NCBI RefSeq assembly: GCF_001939065.1
Contig: NZ_MPSZ01000001.1
Coordinates: 1 to 64,000, forward strand
DNA length: 64,000 nt
Reading direction: 5' to 3'
Source of the DNA: Exiguobacterium indicum HHS 31
GTDB lineage: Bacteria > Bacillota > Bacilli > Exiguobacteriales > Exiguobacteriaceae
Shown here in pieces: positions 37,206 to 46,324 of the stretch (positions within the stretch are counted from its first letter, which is position 1; every line of letters begins with the position of its first letter). The notes under the pieces are model-generated. The model did no database searches. It was not told the DNA's origin and worked only from the letters and a program-made list of their open reading frames with translations. A program made the position numbers and the translations under genes.

Positions 37206-38604
37206 ACGTCTCGTCATCGTGGGCGGTGGTATATCAGGACTTGCAGCCGCCTATTATGCAGAGAAGCAGTTTCCAGAGATGAACATCACGTTACTCGAGG
37301 CAGAGGGTCGTCTCGGTGGTAAGGTGGCGACATATCGGGACGAAGGATTGACGATCGAGCGGGGACCGGATTCATACGTCGCACGGAAACACGTGTTGAC
37401 GGATCTCATCGAAGAGATCGGATTAGGGGAGCAACTCGTTCGCAATAACACGTCGCAAGCGTATATCTTGGATGCGCGCGGTCTCCACCCGATTCCAAAA
37501 GGTGCCGTCATGGGCATCCCGACCGATTTAGAGTTATTCGCAGAGACGTCTCTACTGACGGAAGAAGAAAAGGCAGAGGTGACAGAACGCTTGCTTCACC
37601 CTGCTCCTAATTTGACGATTCCGGAAACAGACATCCCATTAGGGGAATACCTGCGTCCGCGTCTTGGAGATGCGCTCGTCGAGAAGTTGATCGAACCGCT
37701 TCTTTCAGGCATCTATGCGGGTGATATCGACCGGATGAGTACGTTCGCGACCTACCCGCAATTCGTTGCGAATGAGCAAAAGGCTGGAAGCTTGTTCGAA
37801 GGGATGCGCCTCATGCGTCCGCTTGATCAACAACAAGGTCCGGCGCTCAAAGCGACAGGTCAATTCCTATCACTTGCTACTGGACTCGAGTCTCTCGTCG
37901 AGCGTTTAGAAGAGGTGCTCGAACGGACAGAGATTCGTCTAGAGACACCACTTCGCTCCATCGAACGGGAAGAAGACGGGCGGTATCGTCTCGAAACGGA
38001 TCATGGTCCAGAATATGCTGATGATATTTTGTTGACGATTCCGCATCGCCAAGTCGTGTCCCTGTTACCAGATGCGACGCTTCCAGGGCTTGCGAACCTT
38101 TCAACACACTCGACGGCGACGGTCACGTTGATTTTCGATAAGGAAACAGCGTTACCGATTGATGGAACGGGATTCATCGTCAACCGTCGGGCGCCGTATT
38201 CAATTACAGCATGCACGGCGATTGATCAAAAGTGGAATCATGCAGCACCGAATCATACCGTGCTCCGTGCCTTCATCGGACGCCCCGGAAAAGATGCACT
38301 CGTTCGTGAAACAGACGAAATGATTGAACGCGTCGTCTTAGAAGATCTTGAAAACATCTGTGGTCGTCCATTGCAACCGGAACGTGTCGTCATCAGTCGT
38401 CTCTTAGACGGCTTACCGGCCTATACGGTAGGACATGCACAGCGGATTCAAGAAGTGCGAGAAATCGTCGCTTCTCACTATCCACACATTCATTTAGCCG
38501 GACTCGCCTATGATGGTGTTGGTTTGCCAGACTGTGTAGCAGGTGTCAAAGCGACGCTTGAACAAATGGCGTTACAACAACCGGAACCATGTAAAGAATC
38601 ATGA
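37195..38604 (+). CDS. hemY: Coproporphyrinogen III oxidase HemY (CgoX)
   Basis: FAD enzyme oxidising coproporphyrinogen III to coproporphyrin III. The dinucleotide-binding start [18 protein letters not shown] is at residues 7-24 and the FAD motif [14 protein letters not shown] follows. The C-terminal [19 protein letters not shown] is the conserved FAD-binding end. Length 469 residues. A ribosome site (GGTGGG) lies in hemH. Last gene of the operon, followed by a strong terminator. The final heme-route step (ChdC) is not in the window. Confidence 0.95.
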   Translation: MSSKRLVIVGGGISGLAAAYYAEKQFPEMNITLLEAEGRLGGKVATYRDEGLTIERGPDSYVARKHVLTDLIEEIGLGEQLVRNNTSQAYILDARGLHPIPKGAVMGIPTDLELFAETSLLTEEEKAEVTERLLHPAPNLTIPETDIPLGEYLRPRLGDALVEKLIEPLLSGIYAGDIDRMSTFATYPQFVANEQKAGSLFEGMRLMRPLDQQQGPALKATGQFLSLATGLESLVERLEEVLERTEIRLETPLRSIEREEDGRYRLETDHGPEYADDILLTIPHRQVVSLLPDATLPGLANLSTHSTATVTLIFDKETALPIDGTGFIVNRRAPYSITACTAIDQKWNHAAPNHTVLRAFIGRPGKDALVRETDEMIERVVLEDLENICGRPLQPERVVISRLLDGLPAYTVGHAQRIQEVREIVASHYPHIHLAGLAYDGVGLPDCVAGVKATLEQMALQQPEPCKES

Positions 38605-38611
38605 CACACCT

Positions 38612-38652
38612 AAACCTTTTTGAAGCTATCCGTGCTTCAAAAAGGTTTTTTT
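38612..38652 (+). terminator. Terminator of hemEHY
   Basis: AAACCTTTTTGAAG pairs with CTTCAAAAAGGTTT around CTATCCGTG and is followed by T residues. Confidence 0.92.
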
Positions 38653-38740
38653 GTCTTCAGAAGAATGACACGGAAGGAAACGGGAATAAGAGACAGAGGA
38701 ATCAAAATTGAAGAATACCGTTGAAGCGGGAGGGAATCGT

Positions 38741-40192
38741 ATGGTGGAAGTATGGAGTACGTTCACGATCATCATCGTCTACGGATTGCTTATCATGAAT
38801 ATCTTGGCTGTCCTGACGGTTATTTTTCTTGAGCGGCGCGATATTGGTGCGACGTGGGCATGGGTATTCATCTTGTATTTCGTTCCGCTCGTTGGGTTTC
38901 TCGTCTATCTGTTTTTCGGAAGACTGTTGAAAAAAACGAATTTTTATCGTGTCACGGATGAAGAACAACTGGAACAGGATAGACGGATTGCCTTACAGAA
39001 AAAAGAACTTGTCACGATGGGACGGCACCCGATGATTCAAAAACATCGGGATATGATTCGGATGAACTTAATGTCGAACGGTTCCCTGCTCAGTCTCTCG
39101 AATCAATTGCAGATTCTTTCGGATGGCGAGCAAAAATTCAATCGGATGATTCAAGATATCCGCCAGGCTGAGCATGAAGTGAACATCCAATATTACATCA
39201 TTCAGAAAGATCGTCTCGGATTAGCGTTGATCGATACATTGACCGATTGTGCCCGTCGTGGGATCAAAGTCCGTCTATTGTATGATGCTGTCGGATCACG
39301 GAGTCTCAAACGGACGGATTTCAAGGAGTTACTCGCGCACGGAGGAGAAGTGTTTGCCTTTTTCCCGTCGACGATTGGATTCGTTAATTTTCGATTGAAC
39401 AACCGGAATCACCGTAAATCCTGTATCATCGACGGTCGAATCGGCTATATTGGTGGGTTCAACGTTGGTACGGAATATCTCGGGATCGATGAAAAGTTCG
39501 GCTACTGGCGGGATACACATTTTCGCTTGGAAGGTGACGTCGTTCATGATCAACTCGACCGCTTTATTCTCGACTGGAACCAAGCAAGTGACGTCTATAC
39601 GGAAAAATCTTTGTTTTACTATGGAACGCATAGGATTCAGGATATATTACCGATGCAAATCGTCACATCGGGTCCGGATTCCCGTTCAGAGTATTTGAAG
39701 CTTGCATTGATCAAGATGATCAACGAAGCAAAACGGACAATTTATATCCAATCGCCTTATTTCATTCCAGACACGAGTTATTTAGATGCATGTAAGGCAG
39801 CCCTTCTGTCCGGAGTGGAAGTCCGTATCATGATTCCGAACAAACCGGACCACCCATTCGTTTACTGGGCAACGACTGCTGCTGTAGGAGAGTTGTTATC
39901 GTACGGAGCTAAAGTCTACACGTATGAACCTGGATTTTTACATGCGAAGACGATCGTCGTTGATGGCGAGATTGCTTCAGTCGGGACGACGAATATCGAT
40001 GCGCGAAGTTTTCGGTTGAACTTTGAAATGAACACGATCGTCTATGATCAGGCAATAGCGATTGAACTAGAACGTCTCTTCCTCACTGATTGTGAGGTAT
40101 CAAAGCTCATGACAGTCGAGTCGTATGCCGCGCGTTCAAGAACGATCAAATTCAAGGAAAGTATTTCGCGTTTGTTGTCACCGATTTTGTAA
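38741..40192 (+). CDS. cls: Cardiolipin synthase
   Basis: Membrane enzyme making cardiolipin from phosphatidylglycerol. Two N-terminal membrane segments (about residues 5-27 and 37-56) precede two phospholipase D domains with HxKxxxxD motifs: HRKSCIIDGR near residue 223 and HAKTIVVDGE near residue 404. Length 483 residues. I chose ATG 38741, with GGGAGG seven bases upstream, over a TTG 33 bases earlier. A perfect palindrome GTAAACCGCGTTTAC spans the stop codon. Confidence 0.94.
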   Translation: MVEVWSTFTIIIVYGLLIMNILAVLTVIFLERRDIGATWAWVFILYFVPLVGFLVYLFFGRLLKKTNFYRVTDEEQLEQDRRIALQKKELVTMGRHPMIQKHRDMIRMNLMSNGSLLSLSNQLQILSDGEQKFNRMIQDIRQAEHEVNIQYYIIQKDRLGLALIDTLTDCARRGIKVRLLYDAVGSRSLKRTDFKELLAHGGEVFAFFPSTIGFVNFRLNNRNHRKSCIIDGRIGYIGGFNVGTEYLGIDEKFGYWRDTHFRLEGDVVHDQLDRFILDWNQASDVYTEKSLFYYGTHRIQDILPMQIVTSGPDSRSEYLKLALIKMINEAKRTIYIQSPYFIPDTSYLDACKAALLSGVEVRIMIPNKPDHPFVYWATTAAVGELLSYGAKVYTYEPGFLHAKTIVVDGEIASVGTTNIDARSFRLNFEMNTIVYDQAIAIELERLFLTDCEVSKLMTVESYAARSRTIKFKESISRLLSPIL

Positions 40193-40204
40193 ACCGCGTT
40201 TACG
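40190..40204. repeat. Perfect 15-bp palindrome at the cls stop codon
   Basis: GTAAACCGCGTTTAC (6-bp arms around CGC) spans the cls stop. No T run follows, so it is not a standard terminator. A possible operator for the downstream phosphatase gene, whose promoter region (TATAGT at about 40228) follows. Confidence 0.5.
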
Positions 40205-40267
40205 ACCAGTCAAAATGTGAAAAATGGTATAGTGGTATGGAAATAGAAAAAGAGGAGAGTGAAGACG

Positions 40268-41149
40268 ATGGCAAATCCAATCAAGCTACTCGTATCAGAC
40301 ATGGACGGAACCGTTCTTTCGGGCAAGCAACGAATTGAACCGGAGACGATTCAGGCAATTGAAGCGGCACGCGAACAAGGTGTCGAATTTGCAATCGCGA
40401 CAGGACGTAACTACTTAAATGCAAAAGAATTAACAGATGCAGCAGGAATCCACTGTCCGATCATTGCTTCAAACGGGGCACGTGTGATGACCGTAGATGG
40501 AGAAGAGTTAAGTGCGACGACGTTGACGACGGAACAAGCACAGCAAATTTACGGTATCATCAGTCAATATGAAGTTTTCTTCGAGATGTTCTGTGATCGA
40601 GGACTCGTGACAGCACAAGGAGCGACGATCGACGCAGCCTATGATTCTCTAAAAGAGTTGAGTGAAGAAAGTGATCGGGCAAAACAAGTGCTTGATTTCT
40701 TCCACGATCGTTATTATGTCCACGAAGACGTCAAGATGATTGATGGATTCCGGTCGTATATCCGTAACCAAGCGGGACAAGTATTTAAATTCATCTCATT
40801 CTCGTTTGATCAAGAATTAATGAAAAAAATCTGGCAGGAAATCGAGCAGAAGGTCGACGGTGTCTATGTCACGTCGTCAGGACACGATAACATCGAAGTC
40901 ATGGCAGTCGGTGCCGATAAAGGAACGGCAGTTAAAATCCTCGCAGACCACCTCGGTGTGCCAATCGAACAGGTTGCTGTCATCGGTGATAACCTGAATG
41001 ATCTTCCAATGTTCAAAGTTGCCGGCAAGGCGATCGCGATGGGGAATGGTCATGATGAGGCAAAAGCGATTGCCCATCACGTGACGAAATCAAATGACGA
41101 GCACGGCGTCGGATATGCGATTCAGCAGTTGGCGTCCCGCGCTTGGTAA
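40268..41149 (+). CDS. Cof-type HAD phosphatase
   Basis: Sugar- or nucleotide-phosphate phosphatase of the haloacid dehalogenase superfamily, Cof subfamily. DMDGTVLSGKQRI supplies the nucleophile Asp near residue 11. GDNLNDLPMF near residue 240 supplies the metal-binding acidic pair, and ATGRNYLNA is motif II. Length 293 residues, with a C2-type cap domain. AGAGGAG lies 10 bases before ATG 40268; a GTG nine bases earlier abuts the site. Substrate unknown. Confidence 0.9.
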   Translation: MANPIKLLVSDMDGTVLSGKQRIEPETIQAIEAAREQGVEFAIATGRNYLNAKELTDAAGIHCPIIASNGARVMTVDGEELSATTLTTEQAQQIYGIISQYEVFFEMFCDRGLVTAQGATIDAAYDSLKELSEESDRAKQVLDFFHDRYYVHEDVKMIDGFRSYIRNQAGQVFKFISFSFDQELMKKIWQEIEQKVDGVYVTSSGHDNIEVMAVGADKGTAVKILADHLGVPIEQVAVIGDNLNDLPMFKVAGKAIAMGNGHDEAKAIAHHVTKSNDEHGVGYAIQQLASRAW

Positions 41150-41161
41150 GGGGGACGTTTC

Positions 41162-41554
41162 ATGTTTAAGGCATTCAAGGAGTTTGCCTTTCGAGGGAAT
41201 GTGATCGATTTAGCGGTCGGGGTTATTCTGGGTGCTGCGTTTAGTGGGATCATCAAATCCCTCGTCGACAGCGTCTTTATGCCACTGATCGGTATCATCA
41301 TCGGGGGCATTGATGTCAAAGGATTATCGGTCATGGTCGGAAATGCAGAGTTGCAGTACGGTCAATTTCTTCAAGCGAGTATCGAGTTCTTGTTGATCGC
41401 CTTTGCACTGTTTATCTTTGTCAAAGGAATCACTTCATTCCGGAAGAAGGAAGAAGTCGTCGAAGAAGAAGCGGTACCAACGACAGAAGAAAAATTATTG
41501 ACAGAAATCAGAGATGCCTTGATTCATCAAAATGAGTCATCGACGAAAAATTAA
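41162..41554 (+). CDS. mscL: Large-conductance mechanosensitive channel
   Basis: Opens on membrane tension to release solutes during osmotic downshock. The N-terminal helix MFKAFKEFAFRGNVIDLAVG and first transmembrane helix with VGVILGAAFSGIIKSLVDS are conserved. A periplasmic loop, a second span (LLIAFALFIFVKGI) and the cytosolic helix (EEKLLTEIRDAL) follow. Length 130 residues. GGGGG is before the ATG. Twelve bp after the HAD phosphatase stop, so probably co-transcribed. Confidence 0.95.
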   Translation: MFKAFKEFAFRGNVIDLAVGVILGAAFSGIIKSLVDSVFMPLIGIIIGGIDVKGLSVMVGNAELQYGQFLQASIEFLLIAFALFIFVKGITSFRKKEEVVEEEAVPTTEEKLLTEIRDALIHQNESSTKN

Positions 41555-41566
41555 CGGATACAACAA

Positions 41567-41805
41567 AGGCTGACTCAAAAGTCAGCCTCTACAAAGATAA
41601 AGGTGGCAGAATAAAAATCTGCCACCTTTATCTCGTAACAAAAAGAATGGCGCGTCACACGCCACTCCTACAGGAAAAAGCGCATTATGCGCTGTCAGAG
41701 ACAAACAAGACCCGCTTTCCTGCTTGAATGAAGCAGGAAAACTGGCTTGTGTCTTGCCTGAGGAAAGGGCGTGAAAAGACACGTCATTCTTTTTTTGAGT
41801 CAGGT
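41567..41805. repeat. Nested inverted-repeat element or structured RNA of unknown type
   Basis: A 239-bp segment between convergent genes, made almost entirely of inverted repeats. The outer pair is CTGACTCAAAA (41570-41580) and TTTTGAGTCAG (41793-41803). An inner pair AAAAAGAATGGCGCGTC (41640-41656) and GACACGTCATTCTTTTT (41778-41794) is complementary except one A-C and one G-T. Hairpins inside: 41567-41588, 41596-41632, 41649-41663, 41679-41693 and 41716-41740. The layout gives a closed multibranch fold on either strand with T tracts after it. It could act as terminator for mscL and the helicase gene, a MITE-like repeat or a non-coding RNA. No recognised RNA family. Confidence 0.6.
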
Positions 41806-41815
41806 CCATTCTGAA

Positions 41816-43978
41816 TCATAAAATTTCGAGTAACGCATTTTCAGAGCAGACTTGTAACGAAAGCTGTTTTTTCATTCCTTGATCAAATGAAATTTCCAGC
41901 ACATCGTCAACCAGGTGCAAGACAGTTCCGGGACCAAATGCTGTATGCGAGACACGCATGTTCTCAGTGATCGGAAGTGGAGGAACGCTAGCTCGCGCTG
42001 TAACAGCAGTTCGCTTGCGCTCTACTTTTCGTTTTGCAGCATCAGGCGTGACGAGGCGATGGACGTCTTCGACGAATGGTGAGACATCAAATGATTTCGA
42101 TTTAAAACGATAGGACAGGAGATGTAGTTCGTGTCGCGCCCGTGTCATGCCGACGTAAAACAAACGTGCAGCTTCTTCCATATCATCGAGTTGTCCATTC
42201 TTGTACGCCTTGATCGTATCAGCTGATGGAAGAATCCCAGAAACGAGATCAATCATGAAGACGCGATCGAATTCAAGTCCCTTCGCACTGTGAAAGGTCG
42301 AAAGGGTGACAGCATTTTGATTTTTATTTTGTTTCGCATCACGCATCAATTGTTCGAGATGCGTGATCCGTTCACGAAAGGCGAGTAGTGTCGGTACATC
42401 ACTTGCGATGTTATCGATCGTATTCAATGTTTCAAGCAGGTGATCGAGACTAAAACCGAGACTCTCACTCATTTTTCGCAAATTCTTTTCGTAACCCAGT
42501 TCATGACGAATCAGAGAGAGGGCGGCAGAGGGGCGAACGGTTTGGATGGAAGCGAATGTGCGCTTCATTTGTTGAAGTTGTTTCTTTTGATAAAACTTCA
42601 TCTCGATTTTGTTTATGAGTAGATCAAATACAGATTCACCCGTACCGAACTGTTGCAATTGAGAAAGTTGCGCTTTTGAGATATACCCGGCGAATTTCGT
42701 ATGAATAGTTGCTAGCACATCGATATCTGTCGGATCTTGTGCGAATGTCATGAAGTTTAAGATATCCTTCAAAATCCAATGACTGAAGAATTTATGATCG
42801 ACATCCTTAATATAAAACGGAATATTTGCTTGATCCAAAGCATTCATCACATTGATCGATGAGGCATTGTTGCGATATAAGATGGCTACTTCGCGGTAAT
42901 TCGTCTCTGTCCGTAGTTGATTCAACAGATAGCGGGTCTGATCCTCGTAAGTTGGTAACGTCTCTAAGATAATCGGACGAACAGCAGCGTTCTCCGTGAA
43001 CATCTGTTTCGGATAACGTGCTTTATTGCGCTGAATGAATTGGTTTGCGACGGATACGATGTCTTGAGACGAACGATAATTTTGTTCCATGTAAAGAATC
43101 GTCGCATTCGGATACGTATCTTTGAAGTGCAAAATTTTAGAGGCATCCGCGCCACGCCAACTGTATAGCGTCTGATCATCATCTGCAACGACACAAAGAC
43201 GGTTATGCGGTAAGGCTAACTTCTCGACCAATTGATGCTGGACGAGCGACGTATCCTGACTTTCATCCGTTAGGATATAGTCGAAGCGTCGCTGATAATG
43301 TTGCAACAGACGACGGTCTTGCTCCAAAATCGTATTCGCATACGTCAACATATCATCAAAGTCGAGTAACGGATGTAAGGGATCACGCGACTTGAATTGT
43401 TCATATGCCACATAGATATCAGGGAAATGTTTGATCGTCGTCGGTACTGCCTTGATCTCCTTTAAAGAAAGAAGACGGTTCTTGACGAAGGAAATCATCC
43501 GCAATAACTCATCCATCTGGTCGTCTGTAATGACACTCCGATTAATTTCCTGGAAAATACGCCGGAGTAACATGCGTTTATGTGGCACATTCGGATGTTG
43601 TTGATCCATTGGTCCCTCAATGATCGTATAGGAGAGACGTTGCTGGGATGTATGATCCCGAACGACTTGAAAAGCAAAGCTATGAATCGTCGAGAATGCC
43701 GCTGTCGTTCCAATTAATTCGTGAAATAGATGATAAAAACGATCCGCCATCTCGCGAGCTGCTGCCTTACTGAAGGTCAGCCCTAAAATACGATGTGGTT
43801 CAATCTTTTTTTGTAAAATCAAATAGGCAATCTTAAAATTAAGCGTCGTTGTTTTTCCAGAGCCGGGTGAGGCGAGTAACAGCAACGGACCATGGTCATG
43901 TTCGATTGCCTGTTGTTGGACAGGATTCAGTTGAATGCCGGTCAATCGCTCCATCTGTTCGAAAAAATTTTCATGCAT
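41816..43978 (-). CDS. UvrD/Rep-family ATP-dependent DNA helicase
   Basis: Superfamily 1A 3'-5' helicase, 720 residues. Motif I LLASPGSGKTTTLNFK is near residue 37 and motif II DYILTDESQDTS near residue 235. Motif III DDDQTLYSWRGAD, a motif IV-like YRSSQDIV, motif V TFHSAKGLEFDRVFM and motif VI EAARLFYVGMTRARHELHLL follow. The C-terminal part (about residues 655-720) resembles the Tudor-like end of PcrA. I prefer ATG 43978, preceded by GAGGTGAAC, to a GTG 12 bases upstream. It is similar to Bacillus YjcD-type helicases, not PcrA itself, since it is not next to ligA or pcrB. Confidence 0.9.
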   Translation of the reverse strand: MHENFFEQMERLTGIQLNPVQQQAIEHDHGPLLLLASPGSGKTTTLNFKIAYLILQKKIEPHRILGLTFSKAAAREMADRFYHLFHELIGTTAAFSTIHSFAFQVVRDHTSQQRLSYTIIEGPMDQQHPNVPHKRMLLRRIFQEINRSVITDDQMDELLRMISFVKNRLLSLKEIKAVPTTIKHFPDIYVAYEQFKSRDPLHPLLDFDDMLTYANTILEQDRRLLQHYQRRFDYILTDESQDTSLVQHQLVEKLALPHNRLCVVADDDQTLYSWRGADASKILHFKDTYPNATILYMEQNYRSSQDIVSVANQFIQRNKARYPKQMFTENAAVRPIILETLPTYEDQTRYLLNQLRTETNYREVAILYRNNASSINVMNALDQANIPFYIKDVDHKFFSHWILKDILNFMTFAQDPTDIDVLATIHTKFAGYISKAQLSQLQQFGTGESVFDLLINKIEMKFYQKKQLQQMKRTFASIQTVRPSAALSLIRHELGYEKNLRKMSESLGFSLDHLLETLNTIDNIASDVPTLLAFRERITHLEQLMRDAKQNKNQNAVTLSTFHSAKGLEFDRVFMIDLVSGILPSADTIKAYKNGQLDDMEEAARLFYVGMTRARHELHLLSYRFKSKSFDVSPFVEDVHRLVTPDAAKRKVERKRTAVTARASVPPLPITENMRVSHTAFGPGTVLHLVDDVLEISFDQGMKKQLSLQVCSENALLEIL

Positions 43979-44218
43979 GATACAGTTCACCTCGAGCGTA
44001 TTTATTTCGCGTCCAATAATCGAACTTTCCCTAGTGTATCATTTTTAGTGTCAGGATTGGATTACGGAAAGAAGAACCGTGGAATAAAGAGACAAGAGCC
44101 TATTGGATGTTATGTAAGACGAGTATCCTAAATGACTAGGCAAATGGACACAAAAACATTAAAATGGGAATAGATGTAAGAGATTACTCTCTTGTCCTGT
44201 ACAAAGAGGGAAGGCGGA

Positions 44219-44722
44219 ATGAGAATGTCTGTAGTGAAATTACACATGTATACGAATGAACATTATGAACAATGTGATGCGTTCATTCTTCCGGAAGAAC
44301 AAGTCCAGTTTACTTCTTTTCCGACGGATGTCGTCGCAGATGCGGTTGCCCATCCAGATAAATTCCCGGTTGTCATCAAAAAAGACGATTTAGTCGTCGG
44401 ATTTTTTATTCTTCATCTTAATCCCCCTAAAACACATCGAACACATGAACACAGTGTCCTGTTACGTGCCTTTTCCATTGATGCACGCCATCAGCACCAA
44501 GGATATGCGAAAGAGGCAATGATGCAGTTGCCAGAGTTCGTGCATCATCATTTTCCAGAAGTCACAGCGATCACACTAGCGGTCAATAAAAAGAATATTG
44601 CTGCAAAATCACTGTATTTCAAAACGGGATACGTTGATACGTTACAGTCCGTCATGGGTCCAATTGGAGAGCAGCACATCCTTGCATTTGATCTAGAAAA
44701 AGAATCACGATTGAAGCATTGA
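44219..44722 (+). CDS. GNAT-family N-acetyltransferase
   Basis: 167-residue acetyl-CoA-dependent acetyltransferase. LLRAFSIDARHQHQGYAKEA near residue 90 contains the acetyl-CoA pyrophosphate-binding R/Q-x-x-G-x-A motif (QHQGYA). VNKKNIAAKSLYFKTGYVDT is the C-terminal motif B. GAGGG stands eight bases before ATG 44219; ATG 44225 is an alternative. Substrate unknown. Monocistronic with its own terminator. Confidence 0.88.
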   Translation: MRMSVVKLHMYTNEHYEQCDAFILPEEQVQFTSFPTDVVADAVAHPDKFPVVIKKDDLVVGFFILHLNPPKTHRTHEHSVLLRAFSIDARHQHQGYAKEAMMQLPEFVHHHFPEVTAITLAVNKKNIAAKSLYFKTGYVDTLQSVMGPIGEQHILAFDLEKESRLKH

Positions 44723-44725
44723 AGC

Positions 44726-44767
44726 AAAAAAGCATTTTCCTGATTCTATTCAGGAAAATGCTTTTTT
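44726..44767. terminator. Terminator after the acetyltransferase gene
   Basis: AAAAAAGCATTTTCCTGA pairs with TCAGGAAAATGCTTTTTT (loop TTCTAT). Serves the convergent sucrose hydrolase gene too. Confidence 0.92.
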
Positions 44768-44769
44768 AT

Positions 44770-46236
44770 TTAAGATAAATCGTAGAGTGATAAATGCGCA
44801 CCTGCTTCACCAGAGAAGACAATACCTCGACTGGATGTTTTCGGGAAAATCCGTCCAGATGCAACGGCTTCTCCGTCATTTAGAAAAAGTTCAAACGAAG
44901 AACGATCCACGAACAGACGTAATGTATTCAAGTCCTTCGCAAGAATCGTCGATCGCGAAGTGCCGAATGATTCAGCAGGTACTTCTGCACCTGATCGGCT
45001 TCGATCGATCGTAAATTGACGTGATACAGCATCGTAATGGAATACGGTTTCTTCAGTGGCGTCTTGACGAATCGAGAAGCGGAACGAGTCCGACGACAGT
45101 TTTAAGTCTGTCATCACGAGCTCGAAAATCTCGGCTTCCGCAATTGTCACGTCTTGTTCGAAAAGAATCGTTTCGTCAAACAGCGTCTCTTTTCGTAGCT
45201 GTGTCAGTTCACGGACAGGTCGTTGACGAAGTCGTCCCTGTTCGATCGTTAATTCACGTGGCAATGTTAAAGCATGTGCCCAGTTATAGATGTCAGAAGG
45301 ATAACTGATATCCGGTAACCCCATCCAACCAACAAGAATCCGTCGACCATCTGCCGCCTCAGTTGTTTGTGGCGCGTAGAAGTCAAATCCGAAATCGAGT
45401 TCTTGGAACGATTCGTGTGTGAATGTTAAGTCGGGTAAAGCTAACGGTTCGCCGATGAAATAACCGGACTGGAAAATATTTTGATAGTTCGGACCATCTG
45501 GTTCAATCCCTTGAGGGCTAAAGAGGAGGATCCCTTTTCCATCCAGCTCGAAATAATCAGGACATTCCCACATATAACCGAATGTCGAGTAATTCGTCTG
45601 TAACTCACCGAGGAATGTCCAGTGCTCTGCATCTTGAGACTGATAGATGACAGTACAACCCGTCAAGTCACTACGCTGTGCACCAATGATGCAGTACCAA
45701 ATGCCCGATGCATCTTGGAAGACTTTCGGATCACGGAAATGTTCCGTATATCCTTCAGGAACGTTTGGAATAGCAGGTGGTAAATGTTTTTCGATTCGTC
45801 CATCCGAGCGGAGATGACCGACGATTTGGCTCGTATGGCGATTCCAATCCGCATCCCGTTTATTACCGGTGTACATGATGTGCACTTGATCATCTTTAAT
45901 GAAGCCACTACCGGAATAAGCACCGTGTGAATCAGGATCGTCATTTGGGATCAAGGCAGCTCCTTCATCGAACCAATGTACAAGATCTTTTGATGTCATG
46001 TGATACCAGTACTTCAGCCCGTGTACGGGTCCGAGTGGAAACCATTGATAAAACAAATGATAGAGACCGTCATGATAGACGAAGCCGTTCGGATCATTCA
46101 AAAGTCCGGTCGGAGGTTGAATATGGTAAGAAAATCGCCAAGGAGATGTTCGAACTTCTTCCTTCATCGCTTGGTAAACGCTCGGATCGACATCCGAGAG
46201 GGGACGGTATCGTGCTTCACGTGTCCATTGATTCAT
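44770..46236 (-). CDS. scrB: Sucrose-6-phosphate hydrolase (GH32 invertase)
   Basis: Cleaves sucrose-6-phosphate to glucose-6-phosphate and fructose. GH32 motifs: LLNDPNGFVYHDG near residue 45 supplies the nucleophile Asp, FRDPKVF near residue 167 the transition-state Asp, and WECPDYFELDG near residue 225 the acid/base Glu. The C-terminal beta-sandwich domain is present. Length 488 residues. No sucrose PTS permease, fructokinase or ScrR regulator lies beside it, which is unusual for scrB/sacA. Confidence 0.92.
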   Translation of the reverse strand: MNQWTREARYRPLSDVDPSVYQAMKEEVRTSPWRFSYHIQPPTGLLNDPNGFVYHDGLYHLFYQWFPLGPVHGLKYWYHMTSKDLVHWFDEGAALIPNDDPDSHGAYSGSGFIKDDQVHIMYTGNKRDADWNRHTSQIVGHLRSDGRIEKHLPPAIPNVPEGYTEHFRDPKVFQDASGIWYCIIGAQRSDLTGCTVIYQSQDAEHWTFLGELQTNYSTFGYMWECPDYFELDGKGILLFSPQGIEPDGPNYQNIFQSGYFIGEPLALPDLTFTHESFQELDFGFDFYAPQTTEAADGRRILVGWMGLPDISYPSDIYNWAHALTLPRELTIEQGRLRQRPVRELTQLRKETLFDETILFEQDVTIAEAEIFELVMTDLKLSSDSFRFSIRQDATEETVFHYDAVSRQFTIDRSRSGAEVPAESFGTSRSTILAKDLNTLRLFVDRSSFELFLNDGEAVASGRIFPKTSSRGIVFSGEAGAHLSLYDLS

Positions 46237-46283
46237 GTTGACAGCTCCTCGTTGAAAAATTATACGCTTCTCTCGTTCACCTT

Positions 46284-46315
46284 ACGGAGGAGAGCTGCGC
46301 TTGTCAATCCTCCGT
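46284..46315. repeat. Inverted repeat upstream of scrB
   Basis: ACGGAGGA (46284-46291) and TCCTCCGT (46308-46315) form a perfect gapped inverted repeat. It lies between the scrB start and the stop of the upstream same-strand gene. No T run follows, so operator or weak terminator are both possible. The minus strand also reads TTGACA inside it. Confidence 0.4.
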
Positions 46316-46324
46316 CCTGAATGG

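Noticed and set aside
41582..41809. A 75-codon minus-strand frame within the inverted-repeat element
   Set aside because: It has no ribosome site, low-complexity composition and is built from the repeat hairpins; treated as non-coding.
44092..44195. ACAAGAG and CTCTTGT inverted repeats 90 bp apart before an acetyltransferase gene
   Set aside because: Seven-base arms at this distance are expected by chance and no other support was seen.
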